This document shows positions 32,238-40,669 of a stretch of 64,000 nt of DNA, piece after piece. This DNA comes from Solirubrobacteraceae bacterium (GTDB taxonomy: Bacteria > Actinomycetota > Thermoleophilia > Solirubrobacterales > Solirubrobacteraceae): positions 41,434 to 105,433 of the forward strand of contig JAEMQS010000004.1 in NCBI GenBank assembly GCA_016463765.1, read 5' to 3'. Under the pieces are notes generated by a model. The model was not told the DNA's origin and searched no databases. It was given only the letters and a program-made list of their open reading frames with translations. Made by a program: the position numbers and the translations under genes. Each line of letters starts with the position of its first letter. The stretch's first letter is position 1.

Positions 32238-34601
32238 ATGTCTTCTCCCGCCGCCCCATCCATCGAGACCGTCGTGCTCCATGTCGGCGGGTTGCACTAC
32301 GCGTCAGAGGCGTCCGTGGTTGAGCGCATGCTCGGTGCGCAAGCTGGCGTTGTGACCGTGGACGCCAACTCGGTCGCGCAGACCGCGACGGTCACGTACG
32401 ACCCTGCCCTCACCTCGGTCGGTGTGCTGCGGGGCTGGGTCGAGGACTGCGGCCTGCATTGCGCCGGGCAGTCGGTCCCGAGCCATGTCTGCGACCCGAT
32501 GGCCGAGCCCGGGGCGCACGGCCACGCCGATGGCGCGACTGAGCGCGCCGACGCTCCCGGCCACGACCACGGCGGTCACGCCGGGATGTCCATGGACGCG
32601 ATGGCACGCGACATGCGCACGCGGTTCCTCGTGGCGCTCGCCTTCACGGTGCCGATCGTCTTGTGGTCGATGGTCGGGACGGAACTACTCGGCCGTGAGC
32701 TGCCGACGCCGTTCGGGCTCGACCACGACGTCTGGCAGTTCCTGCTGAGCCTGCCGGTCGTCCTGTGGGCATCGTCGATCTTCTTCACCGGCGCGGTCGC
32801 CGCTCTGCGGGCACGGACGCTCGACATGATGGTCCTCGTTGCCGTGGCCATCGGTACGGGCTGGCTGTACTCGGTTGCCGCCACGTTCTTCATCGAGGGC
32901 GAGGTCTTCTACGAGGCAGCCGGCATGCTCGCGACGTTCGTCCTGCTCGGCCACTGGTTCGAGATGCGCGCCAGAGGAGGCGCGAATGACGCGATCCGCA
33001 CGCTCCTGGACCTGGCGCCACCTCTGGCGGTCGTGCTCCGCGACGGCGAGCCCGTCGAGGTCCCGACCGCCGACCTGGTCGTGGACGATCTGCTGCTCAT
33101 CCGTCCAGGCTCGAAGATCCCGGTCGACGCGGTGGTCGCCGAGGGTGAGAGTCAGGTCGATGAGTCCACGGTCACCGGGGAGAGCCTGCCGGTCAAGAAG
33201 CGACCGGGTGACGCACTCATCGGCGCGACGATCAACAAGAACGGCACGTTGCGCGCGCGGGCAACCGCCGTCGGCGCGGACACCGCGCTCGCGCAGATCG
33301 TCCAGCTCGTGCAGGAAGCGCAGAACTCCAAGGCGCCGGGGCAGCGGCTTGCGGACCGCGCCGCGTTCTGGCTGGTGTTCGTCGCGCTCATCGGCGGCAC
33401 CGTGACGTTCGCCGTCTGGTACTTCGTGATCGGCCGGGACGCACAGGAGGCGCTGCTGTTCGCCATCACGGTGGTCGTCATCACCTGCCCGGACGCACTT
33501 GGCCTGGCGACGCCGACGGCGATCATGGTCGGGACCGGGCTCGGCGCGCGCCGCGGAATCCTGTTCAAGCACGCCATGGCGCTCGAGCGGGCGGCCGGGC
33601 TGGACATCGTCGTGTTGGACAAGACGGGGACGCTCACCCGCGGCGAACCCGAGGTCGTGTCGATCGTGACGGTCAACGGCGCGATGGAGGACGATGTTCT
33701 CCGTCTCGTCGCCGCAGCGGAGGCGGAGAGCGAGCACCCTCTTGCCGAGGCGATCGTCAAGGCGGCGGCCGAACGGGACCTCCAGAAGGTGCCCGTGGAG
33801 AGCTTCGAGGCGGTCCCGGGCCACGGACTGCTCGCCCTCGTCGACGGCAAGCGCCTCGCCGTCGGCAACGAGCGACTTCTCACGCGGGAGCGGATCGACG
33901 CCGCAGCACTGTCCGGCGCAGCCGGCGGCCTCGCCGGCGAAGGCCGCACCAGCATCCACGTCGCCATTGACGGGCAGGCCGCGGCAGTGATCGCCGTCGC
34001 CGACGCCGCGCGCGAGACGGCGGCGGAGGCGATTACGCGACTGCGCGAGCTCGGTGTCCGCCCGGTGATGCTCTCGGGCGACAGCCAGGCCACGGCGGAC
34101 CGGATCGCGAGCGAGCTCGGGATCGACGAGGTCATCGCCGACGTCCTGCCAGCCGAGAAGGCGGACGTCGTGGCCAGGTTGCAGGCCGACGGCCAATCGG
34201 TGGCCATGGTCGGAGACGGCGTCAACGACGCCCCCGCCCTCGCGCAGGCTGACGTCGGCATCGCCATCGGAGCCGGAACGGATGTCGCCGTCGAGACCGC
34301 GGATGTCGTCCTGATGCGCTCAGATCCCGTGGACATCGCAACGGCCATCGCCATCAGCCGGGGAACCACGCGAAAGATGCATCAGAATCTCGCGTGGGCC
34401 GTCGGCTACAACAGCCTCGCCCTCCCGGTCGCCGCGGGGGTCTTCGCGCCGCTGGGGTTCGTCCTGCGCCCCGAGGTCGGCGCGATCTCCATGGCCGGAT
34501 CGAGCATCATCGTCGCGCTCAACGCGGTGTCACTGAAGCGGCTGCGGCTTCCCCAGTCCACCTCCGCGCCAACTCAGAAGGTGGACTCCGACAGCCTGTA
34601 G
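32238..34601 (+). CDS. P1B-type heavy-metal-transporting ATPase (copper-type)
   Basis: 787 residues from ATG 32238; ATG 32226 lies inside the operator. Eight membrane segments, the actuator TGES, phosphorylation site DKTGTLT (D461), the SEHPLAE motif and GDGVNDAPAL are all present. The metal-binding membrane motif is CPD (417-419) rather than CPC. The N-terminal HMA-like domain has lost its CxxC (GLHYASE). A His-rich stretch (about 90-120, HDHGGHAG) may replace it as metal entry site. Copper export is inferred from the CsoR-type operator and neighbours. Confidence 0.88.
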   Translation: MSSPAAPSIETVVLHVGGLHYASEASVVERMLGAQAGVVTVDANSVAQTATVTYDPALTSVGVLRGWVEDCGLHCAGQSVPSHVCDPMAEPGAHGHADGATERADAPGHDHGGHAGMSMDAMARDMRTRFLVALAFTVPIVLWSMVGTELLGRELPTPFGLDHDVWQFLLSLPVVLWASSIFFTGAVAALRARTLDMMVLVAVAIGTGWLYSVAATFFIEGEVFYEAAGMLATFVLLGHWFEMRARGGANDAIRTLLDLAPPLAVVLRDGEPVEVPTADLVVDDLLLIRPGSKIPVDAVVAEGESQVDESTVTGESLPVKKRPGDALIGATINKNGTLRARATAVGADTALAQIVQLVQEAQNSKAPGQRLADRAAFWLVFVALIGGTVTFAVWYFVIGRDAQEALLFAITVVVITCPDALGLATPTAIMVGTGLGARRGILFKHAMALERAAGLDIVVLDKTGTLTRGEPEVVSIVTVNGAMEDDVLRLVAAAEAESEHPLAEAIVKAAAERDLQKVPVESFEAVPGHGLLALVDGKRLAVGNERLLTRERIDAAALSGAAGGLAGEGRTSIHVAIDGQAAAVIAVADAARETAAEAITRLRELGVRPVMLSGDSQATADRIASELGIDEVIADVLPAEKADVVARLQADGQSVAMVGDGVNDAPALAQADVGIAIGAGTDVAVETADVVLMRSDPVDIATAIAISRGTTRKMHQNLAWAVGYNSLALPVAAGVFAPLGFVLRPEVGAISMAGSSIIVALNAVSLKRLRLPQSTSAPTQKVDSDSL

Positions 34602-34603
34602 GA
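34587..34603. promoter_or_regulatory. BlaI-1-type operator, one mismatch, inside a gene end
   Basis: TCCGAC-AGCCT-GTAGGA overlaps the last codons and stop of the ATPase. Its right half is 9 nt from the GTG of the next gene, so it may give that gene an own promoter/operator. Confidence 0.6.
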
Positions 34604-34612
34604 TTGGTTGAC

Positions 34613-34993
34613 GTGCTGATCCTGCTCAACACGCTGATCCGGCGACACCGCCGCCGGATGAGCATGGCCCTTGGAGTGCTGGCGCTCGCAGGCGCGCTGG
34701 TCCTTGCGCACGGCGCCGTCGGCGGCGGCCACATGGGCGACAGCATGGGTCACCCGATGTCCGCGACGATCGACGCGGCGCCCGTCGGCGACGTTCTCGA
34801 GGTCTGCCTCGCGGTCGCCGAGACCGCCGCCCTGGGATTCGGCCTTCTGGCCGCGGTCGGCGCGTGGCGTGCGGCACGCGTCATGTTCGGCGCAGCGCCC
34901 GGATGCCACCTGGAGCACACGATCTCGCCCGTTGCTCGTCCCTGGCCCGAGGCACGCGCCGGGCCCGCAGACCTCCAGGTGTTCTTGCGGTGA
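34613..34993 (+). CDS. Small two-segment membrane protein with Met/His-rich loop
   Basis: 126 residues from GTG 34613, with GTAGGA as ribosome site. Two hydrophobic segments (about 17-35 and 62-85) flank a short outside loop rich in Met, His and Gly (GGGHMGDSMGHPM), a typical copper-binding composition. It lies between the copper-type ATPase and the DUF305 gene. Not a named family; a periplasmic copper-buffering role is inferred. Confidence 0.6.
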   Translation: MLILLNTLIRRHRRRMSMALGVLALAGALVLAHGAVGGGHMGDSMGHPMSATIDAAPVGDVLEVCLAVAETAALGFGLLAAVGAWRAARVMFGAAPGCHLEHTISPVARPWPEARAGPADLQVFLR

Positions 34994-35061
34994 GGACGGC
35001 GTGCGGCCACCACCGGCCGCGCTCACGTCTTGACCAAACAACCTGAAGGGACTGAACATTC

Positions 35062-35736
35062 ATGACACACGCACGTCTACTCGCCGTGGCCACGGCCGCG
35101 GTGCTGACATTCGGTGCCGCGGGACTCGCGGCCTGTGGCGGCGACGATGAGGCCGGCTCGGGTGCCGCGTCGACGGCGCCCGCCGGGGCGAACGGCACCG
35201 ACCTCGCCTTTGCGGCCGACATGATCGGCCACCACGACATGGCGGTGCAGATGGCCGAGACCGCCAAGGAGAACGCATCGCGCGACGAGATCATCGAGCT
35301 CGCCGACGCGATCATTACCACTCAGACCGCCGAGAAGGCGCAGCTTGAGAAGGCCCAGAGCCGCCTGACCGACGAGGGGCTCAAGCCCGAGGACCTCGGC
35401 ATGTCCGATGCCGAGATGGGGATGGACATGGACATGGACATGCTCACGTCGAGCGCGGCCTTCGACCGCACCTTCATCGACATGATGGTTCCCCACCACC
35501 AGGGTGCCATTCGGATGGCGCGCATCGAACTCGCCCGCGGAAAGGATCCCGAGCTCCGCAGCCTCGCCGAGGCGGTCGTTGCCGCGCAGTCGAAGGAGAT
35601 CGAGCAGATGAACGCCTGGCGGAAGCAGTGGTACGGGACGGTGTCGCCGGCGGGCGGGGTGCCCGAGGAAGACGAGATCAAGCCGGCCTCCAACGACCCG
35701 GGTATGGGTCACGACACGGGCGAGCACGGCCAGTAG
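35062..35736 (+). CDS. DUF305 lipoprotein
   Basis: 224 residues with a lipobox (GLAACGG). DUF305 is a four-helix, ferritin-like domain; the diagnostic repeats are here: FAADMIGHHDMAVQMAE and FIDMMVPHHQGAIRMARIEL, with His and Met pairs that could bind copper. A Met/Asp repeat (MGMDMDMDM) lies between. It is in the rightward copper block, 68 nt after the Met/His-rich membrane protein. Probable periplasmic copper binding, judged by family context. Confidence 0.85.
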   Translation: MTHARLLAVATAAVLTFGAAGLAACGGDDEAGSGAASTAPAGANGTDLAFAADMIGHHDMAVQMAETAKENASRDEIIELADAIITTQTAEKAQLEKAQSRLTDEGLKPEDLGMSDAEMGMDMDMDMLTSSAAFDRTFIDMMVPHHQGAIRMARIELARGKDPELRSLAEAVVAAQSKEIEQMNAWRKQWYGTVSPAGGVPEEDEIKPASNDPGMGHDTGEHGQ

Positions 35737-35786
35737 GCGCGCGCTCGGCGGGTGGGCGTTCCCGGCGTCCACCCGCTGACGTTCTC

Positions 35787-35802
35787 ACGTTCGTACGGAC
35801 GT
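35787..35802. promoter_or_regulatory. Imperfect palindrome before the second ArsR gene
   Basis: ACGTTCGTACGGACGT matches its reverse complement at 14 of 16 positions and ends 15 nt before the ATG of the ArsR/CmtR-like gene; a suitable autoregulatory operator. Confidence 0.45.
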
Positions 35803-35817
35803 AGTAGTGTTCAGGCT

Positions 35818-36168
35818 ATGAGCGCTTGCGACCTTCTCTGTCTCGATCTTCCCCAGGCCGAAGCCGTCCGGCAGTCGCTAGCTCCGGCACGGCAGACAGA
35901 GGCATGGGCGACCGCGGCCAAGGCCCTGGGCGACCCCACCCGGCTGCGCGTCGCGCTTGCCGTGGCCGGGAGCGGGTCGGCATGTGGGTGTGACGTCGCA
36001 TGGATCGTCGGCATCAACGACAAGCTCGTCTCTCATCACCTCCGAGCTCTTCGGGCCGCAGGTGTCGCGACCTCGCGGCGCGACGGCAAGATGGTCATCT
36101 ACGAACTGACGCCGTCCGGCAGCGCGCTGCTCACCGCGCTGACCGCCGACCCGGCCGTGGCGCGATGA
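35818..36168 (+). CDS. ArsR/SmtB-family metal sensor (CadC/CmtR-like)
   Basis: 116 residues. N-terminal cysteines (SACDLLCLD) and a second pair in the recognition region (SACGCDVAWIVG) resemble the thiolate sites of CadC and CmtR, which sense Cd and Pb. The winged helix reads LGDPTRLRVALAVAG, INDKLVSHHLRALRAAGV, RRDGKMVIYEL. It overlaps the CDF transporter gene by ATGA, so it regulates its own efflux operon. Confidence 0.85.
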   Translation: MSACDLLCLDLPQAEAVRQSLAPARQTEAWATAAKALGDPTRLRVALAVAGSGSACGCDVAWIVGINDKLVSHHLRALRAAGVATSRRDGKMVIYELTPSGSALLTALTADPAVAR

Positions 36169-36923
36169 GCACGCTGCCGGTACTCGAGGTCACCCCGGCC
36201 GCGAACCGGCGGGCGCCGATCACCCGCGAGCGCTACGAGCAACTCGCGCGGCGCGTCCGGCTCCTGTCATGGGCCTCGCTCGGGATCATCGGCTTCGAAG
36301 GCGCGGTCGCGATCATCGCGGGCGTGCTCGCAGGCTCGATCGGCCTGATCGCGTTCGGGCTGGATTCCGTCGTCGAGGGATCGGCCAGCCTGGTCTTGGT
36401 CTGGCGCTTCTCGCGCTCTCGGATGTTCAGTCAGGCCGCCGAGACCCGGGCGCAGAAGCTCGTCGCGATCCAGTTCTTCATCCTCGCGCCGTTCGTGGCG
36501 GTCGAATCGGTCCGGGCGCTCGCCGAGGGTCGGGCAGCGGAGATCAGCCTGCTGGGCATCGGGCTGACGATCTTCTCCGTCATCACGATGCCGGTCCTGG
36601 GAATCGCCAAGCAGCGTCTCGCCGTCCAGATCGGCTCGGCGGCGACCAAGGGCGAAGGCCGGCAGAACATGCTCTGCACGTACCTGGCCGCCGCGCTGCT
36701 CGTCTCGCTCGTCGCCAACGCCGCCGTCGGCGCATGGTGGCTCGACCCGGTCGTCGGCCTGCTCATCGCCGGGGTCGCGGTCAAGGAGGGCGTCGAAGCG
36801 TGGAACGGCGAGATGTGTGCGGACTGCGAGAGCCCGCTCGCGCTTCTGAACGAGTCCGGGCCGCGGGATGTGTGCGACGACGAGTGTTGCGGAGAGACAC
36901 CTGGTTCGGCCACCCACCTGTGA
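36165..36923 (+). CDS. Cation-diffusion-facilitator-like transporter
   Basis: 252 residues with about six membrane segments. TM2 carries FGLDSVVEGSAS (Asp and Glu at the CDF metal site) and TM5 WWLDPVVGLLIAGVAVKEG. The C-terminus ends in a Cys cluster (CADCES, then CDDECC), suited to soft metals. Coupled to the CmtR-like sensor, so cadmium or lead efflux is the likely function. The large cytoplasmic domain of typical CDF proteins is missing. Confidence 0.75.
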   Translation: MSTLPVLEVTPAANRRAPITRERYEQLARRVRLLSWASLGIIGFEGAVAIIAGVLAGSIGLIAFGLDSVVEGSASLVLVWRFSRSRMFSQAAETRAQKLVAIQFFILAPFVAVESVRALAEGRAAEISLLGIGLTIFSVITMPVLGIAKQRLAVQIGSAATKGEGRQNMLCTYLAAALLVSLVANAAVGAWWLDPVVGLLIAGVAVKEGVEAWNGEMCADCESPLALLNESGPRDVCDDECCGETPGSATHL

Positions 36924-36965
36924 GCCACATCGCATTTCTGGTTTAGGCATGGCATAGTTGTCGTC

Positions 36966-38015
36966 TTGGCACCACTGAGCCGACGGGAACTTCTGGCTGG
37001 ATCCGCTGCCCTCGGGGGAGCGGCCGCCCTCGCACACACGACGGTGCCCCACGGCCACCCGTGGGGGAGCGAAGCAAGCGCCGCATCGGGTGAGGGCGGG
37101 AATCACGGCGCCGCGCATGCCGGGTCTTCGGGTCACGCTGACTTCCGCGACGCCCGCACCGTCGACCACGCGCGCAACGGGTTCGATCCGCATGAGATCG
37201 TCCGCGACTTCGACTGGGGTACCACCCGCCGAGGGACGAACGGACGGGTCATCCGCGAGTGGGAGCTCGTCGCCGTCGACAAGGAGATCGAGGTCGCCCC
37301 GGGCGTGACGTTTGCCGCGTGGGCGTACAACGGGCGGATTCCCGGCCCGACGCTGCGCTGTCGTGAGGGCGAGCGGCTGCGGATCACGTTCGTCAACGGG
37401 TCCGCGCATCCGCACACGATCCACTTCCACGGCCTGCACCCCGCAACGATGGACGGCGTGCCCGGCCAGGGCGCCGGCGAGATCGCGCCCGGCGGGCGCA
37501 CCGTGTACGAGTTCGATGCACTCCCGGCCGGCCTGCATCTCTACCACTGCCATGTCCGGCCGCTGGCCGAGCACATCGGCAAGGGCCTGTACGGCGCGTT
37601 CATCGTCGACCCGAAGGACGGCCGGCCCGAGGCGGACGAGATGGTCATGGTGATGAACGGGTTCGACACGAACTTCGATCGCGCCAACGAGTTCTACGCC
37701 GCAAACACCATCCCGTTCGCGTACATGAACACGCCGATCCAGGTCAAGCGCGACGAGCTCGTGCGGGTCTACCTCGTCAACATCCTCGAGTACGACCTCA
37801 TCAACTCGTTCCACCTGCACGGCAACCTCTTCGACTACTACCCGACGGGTACAGCCAGCCGGCCGAGCGAACTCACGGACACCGTGATGCTGTGCCAGGG
37901 CCAGCGCGGCATCCTCGAATGGCGCTTCCCGTACGCGGGCAAGTACATGTTCCATGCCCACCAGTCCGAGTTCACCGAGCTCGGGTGGCAGGGCTTCTTC
38001 GAGGTGCCGGCCTGA
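36966..38015 (+). CDS. Two-domain multicopper oxidase, Tat-exported
   Basis: 349 residues from TTG 36966; no ATG or GTG fits. A Tat-type signal (SRRELLAGSAALGG) is followed by two cupredoxin domains. Copper ligands: HFHGLHP (153-158), HCHVRPLAEHIGKG (194-207), then SFHLHGN and HAHQSEF near the C-terminus. The size matches two-domain laccase-like or nitrite-reductase-like oxidases. It starts a three-gene operon with ZIP and DtxR genes (TGATG overlaps). Cu(I) or Fe(II) oxidation outside the cell is likely. Confidence 0.85.
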   Translation: MAPLSRRELLAGSAALGGAAALAHTTVPHGHPWGSEASAASGEGGNHGAAHAGSSGHADFRDARTVDHARNGFDPHEIVRDFDWGTTRRGTNGRVIREWELVAVDKEIEVAPGVTFAAWAYNGRIPGPTLRCREGERLRITFVNGSAHPHTIHFHGLHPATMDGVPGQGAGEIAPGGRTVYEFDALPAGLHLYHCHVRPLAEHIGKGLYGAFIVDPKDGRPEADEMVMVMNGFDTNFDRANEFYAANTIPFAYMNTPIQVKRDELVRVYLVNILEYDLINSFHLHGNLFDYYPTGTASRPSELTDTVMLCQGQRGILEWRFPYAGKYMFHAHQSEFTELGWQGFFEVPA

Positions 38016-39232
38016 TGGAGGGACACGTGGCGACCCCCGAAAAGGTCCGGAGTGCCGGGCCGCTGAGCGGCGCGCCGACCTGGCTGCTCGGCCTCGTCCC
38101 GCTCGTGCTCATCGTCGCGTCGATCGGCGCGTTTGCGGCCCTTGGCGGGCCGGGCCTCGGCGAGCGCGCCGGCCCACCGGTCGAAGAGGTGGCGATCGAA
38201 CGCACCGTCCTGGAGCCGGGCGTCATCGAGCTGACGGTGCGCAACGACGGCCCGGATGCGGTCTCGATCGCGCAGGCCGTCGTCAACGATGCGTTCGTGC
38301 AGTTCTCCGGTGCAGATGAGCCGATAGAGCGCCTGCGCACCGCCACCGTCCGCCTGTCGCAGCCGTGGATCGAGGGGGAGGCGTATGAGATCGCGCTCGT
38401 CACCTCGACCGGCGGCACGGTCGTGCACGAGATCCCGGTGGCCGTCGAGACGCCGGAGCCCGACCTCTCGTTCTTCGGCCTGATGGCGCTCCTCGGCGTC
38501 TACGTCGGGGTGATCCCGGTGGCACTCGGCATGCTCTGGCTTCCGTGGGTCCGGCGGATTCCGGCGGCCTGGCTGCGCGGCGTCATGGCCGTCACGGTCG
38601 GCCTGCTCGCGTTCCTCGCCGTTGATGCCACCCTCGAAGGCTTCGAGCTCTCGACACAGGGGTCGCAGGCGTTCGGCGGCAGCGCACTCGTCCTCCTGGG
38701 CGCCGTCGTGGCGTACCTCCTGCTCACCGGGGTCACCGCCTGGATGACGCGGCGCAAGGCCGCCGCCAAGGCCGCCGGTGCGAGCGCCGGGACCCTCGCG
38801 CTCATGGTCGCGGTCGGCATCGGCCTGCACAACCTCGGCGAGGGCGTCGCCATCGGCGCCGCCTACGCCACCGGCGCGCTGGCGCTGGGCGCGTTCCTCG
38901 TCGTAGGTTTCGCGATCCACAACACGACTGAGGGTCTGGCGATCGTCGCGCCGCTGGCGCATCAGCCCGTCCGCATCGGGCGCCTGATCGTCCTCGGCCT
39001 CATCGCCGGGGCGCCCGCGGTGGTCGGAGCCTGGATCGGGGCTGCGGCGTTCAACGCCAGCGCCGCCGCGTTCCTCTTCGGCTTCGGCGCCGGCGCCATC
39101 GCCCAGGTCATCGTGCAGCTGACACCTAGCCTGCGCGACGACGACGGCCGGGCCCTGAACCCGGTCGCGGTCGGCGGGATCCTCGCCGGCCTGGCGGTGA
39201 TGTTCCTCACCGGGTTGCTGGTGGCCGCCTGA
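38015..39232 (+). CDS. ZIP-family metal transporter with an extracytoplasmic domain
   Basis: 405 residues. One membrane segment (about 22-45) is followed by a ~100-residue beta domain and eight further segments. The ZIP signature residues are in GLHNLGEGVAIG and AIHNTTEGLAIV, as in GufA/ZupT-type carriers. An added N-terminal domain is unusual for ZIP proteins and may accept metal from the multicopper oxidase encoded just before it (1-nt overlap). Confidence 0.82.
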   Translation: MEGHVATPEKVRSAGPLSGAPTWLLGLVPLVLIVASIGAFAALGGPGLGERAGPPVEEVAIERTVLEPGVIELTVRNDGPDAVSIAQAVVNDAFVQFSGADEPIERLRTATVRLSQPWIEGEAYEIALVTSTGGTVVHEIPVAVETPEPDLSFFGLMALLGVYVGVIPVALGMLWLPWVRRIPAAWLRGVMAVTVGLLAFLAVDATLEGFELSTQGSQAFGGSALVLLGAVVAYLLLTGVTAWMTRRKAAAKAAGASAGTLALMVAVGIGLHNLGEGVAIGAAYATGALALGAFLVVGFAIHNTTEGLAIVAPLAHQPVRIGRLIVLGLIAGAPAVVGAWIGAAAFNASAAAFLFGFGAGAIAQVIVQLTPSLRDDDGRALNPVAVGGILAGLAVMFLTGLLVAA

Positions 39233-39921
39233 TGGCCGCCGGACCGCACCGGGTCGGGCACACGGGCTCTTCCGAGGCCGTGGAGAACTACGCCAAGGCG
39301 ATCTACTCGCTCCAGCAGCGCGCCGGGGGAGAGCCTGTCTCGACCAACGACCTCGCCGAGCGGATGGAGGTGACCCCCGCGTCCGCATCGTCCATGGTCC
39401 GCAAGATGACGGAGCTGGGTCTCGCGACGCATGAGCCGTACCACGGCGTGTCGCTCACCGCTGACGGCTCACGGCTCGCGCTCGAGGTGCTGCGCCACCA
39501 CCGTCTGCTCGAGCTGTACCTCGCCGAGCACCTCGGTGTGCCGTGGGACCGCGTCCACGAGGAGGCCGAGGCACTGGAGCACGTGATCTCCGAGGACCTG
39601 GAGGCGCGGATCGCCGCGAAGCTCGGTGACCCCACGCACGACCCGCACGGCGACCCGATCCCCAGCGCCGACCTCGTCATCGCCGAGCCGGGAACCCGCG
39701 CGCTGTCCGACCTCGTCGCGGGCGACCGCGGGACGTTCGCGCGGGTCTCCGATGCCGATCCGGAGATGCTGCGCTACCTGACCGGCCGCGGCATCGCGAT
39801 CGGGGACGACATCGAGGTGCTCGAGCGCCAGCCCTTCGAAGGCCCGCTCACCGTGCGCGTGGGTGACGCGCTGCACACCCTCGGCGGGGGGCTGGCCGGC
39901 GCCATGCGCATCGCAGCCTGA
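39232..39921 (+). CDS. DtxR/MntR-family metalloregulator
   Basis: 229 residues. The N-terminal winged helix is typical (AVENYAKAIYSLQQ, DLAERMEVTPASASSMVRKM), followed by the dimer domain with RHHRLLELYL, VHEEAEALEHVISE and the metal-binding HDPHGDPIP, and a FeoA/SH3-like C-terminal domain (IEVLERQPFEGPLTVRVG). It closes the oxidase-ZIP operon by TGATG, so it probably controls iron or manganese uptake with these genes. Confidence 0.88.
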   Translation: MAAGPHRVGHTGSSEAVENYAKAIYSLQQRAGGEPVSTNDLAERMEVTPASASSMVRKMTELGLATHEPYHGVSLTADGSRLALEVLRHHRLLELYLAEHLGVPWDRVHEEAEALEHVISEDLEARIAAKLGDPTHDPHGDPIPSADLVIAEPGTRALSDLVAGDRGTFARVSDADPEMLRYLTGRGIAIGDDIEVLERQPFEGPLTVRVGDALHTLGGGLAGAMRIAA

Positions 39922-39931
39922 CGCCGGCCTC

Positions 39932-40669
39932 TCAGATGCCGTAGATGAAGTCCAGTCCCATGTCGTTGAGCAGACGCTGGGCTTCCACGTTGAGCCGGAA
40001 CATCTCGCCACTGAAGACGAGGTAGCCCATGATGATGAGGACGACGCCGGCGAAGAGCTGGATGGCGAGGTAGTGCCGCTTGAGCACGTCGAACGCGCTC
40101 GTCGCGCCGTTGAACGCGACCGCGGTGAGCAGGAACGGAACGCCGAGACCGGCGGAGTAGACGGCGAGCAGCGCCCCGCCCTGGGCCGTTCCGGAGCTGG
40201 TTGCCGCCAGCCCGAGGATCGCTGCCAGCGTCGGGCCGATGCATGGCGTCCACGCGACCGCGAACGCGGCGCCGGCGACCACCGGTCCGCCACCAGACGC
40301 CCGCTCGATGAGACCCGGCGGCCGCCATTCGCGGTTCAGGGCCGTGACGAACGCCGAGGCGACGAATAGGACACCCATGGCCATGACCGCGAGCCCGGCG
40401 ACGGTGTCGAGCGTCTGGCGATTCTCGAACAGCAGCGATCCGGCGGCGGTCGCGCTGAGGCCGAGCAGGATGAACACCAGCGAGAACGTGCCGATGAACG
40501 TCAGGCTGCGGCCGACCACCACGCGCCTCGGCCGGCTACCCAGCTCGGCCGGCGCGCCGCCGGTGACCGTCGCGAGATACCCAGGAACGAGCGGAAGGAC
40601 GCACGGCGAGATGAAGGACAGGAACCCCGCCGTGAACGCGAGGAAGATGCTCGGTAGCTGGAGGCCCAT
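39932..40669 (-). CDS. ccdA: CcdA-type thiol electron carrier
   Basis: 245 residues with six membrane segments. The two redox cysteines are in FISPCVLPLVPGYL and AWTPCIGPTL, the defining pair of the CcdA/DsbD-beta family. It passes electrons from cytoplasmic thioredoxin to thiol proteins outside the membrane. It is the last gene of the operon DsbA-like, VKOR, cyclase-YHS, CcdA, which holds both an oxidising and a reducing arm of disulfide exchange. Confidence 0.88.
   Translation of the reverse strand: MGLQLPSIFLAFTAGFLSFISPCVLPLVPGYLATVTGGAPAELGSRPRRVVVGRSLTFIGTFSLVFILLGLSATAAGSLLFENRQTLDTVAGLAVMAMGVLFVASAFVTALNREWRPPGLIERASGGGPVVAGAAFAVAWTPCIGPTLAAILGLAATSSGTAQGGALLAVYSAGLGVPFLLTAVAFNGATSAFDVLKRHYLAIQLFAGVVLIIMGYLVFSGEMFRLNVEAQRLLNDMGLDFIYGI

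Noticed and set aside
32685..34196. A 503-codon open frame opposite the P-type ATPase
   Set aside because: Antisense shadow of a gene with all catalytic motifs; composition rich in Arg, His and Asp without structure.
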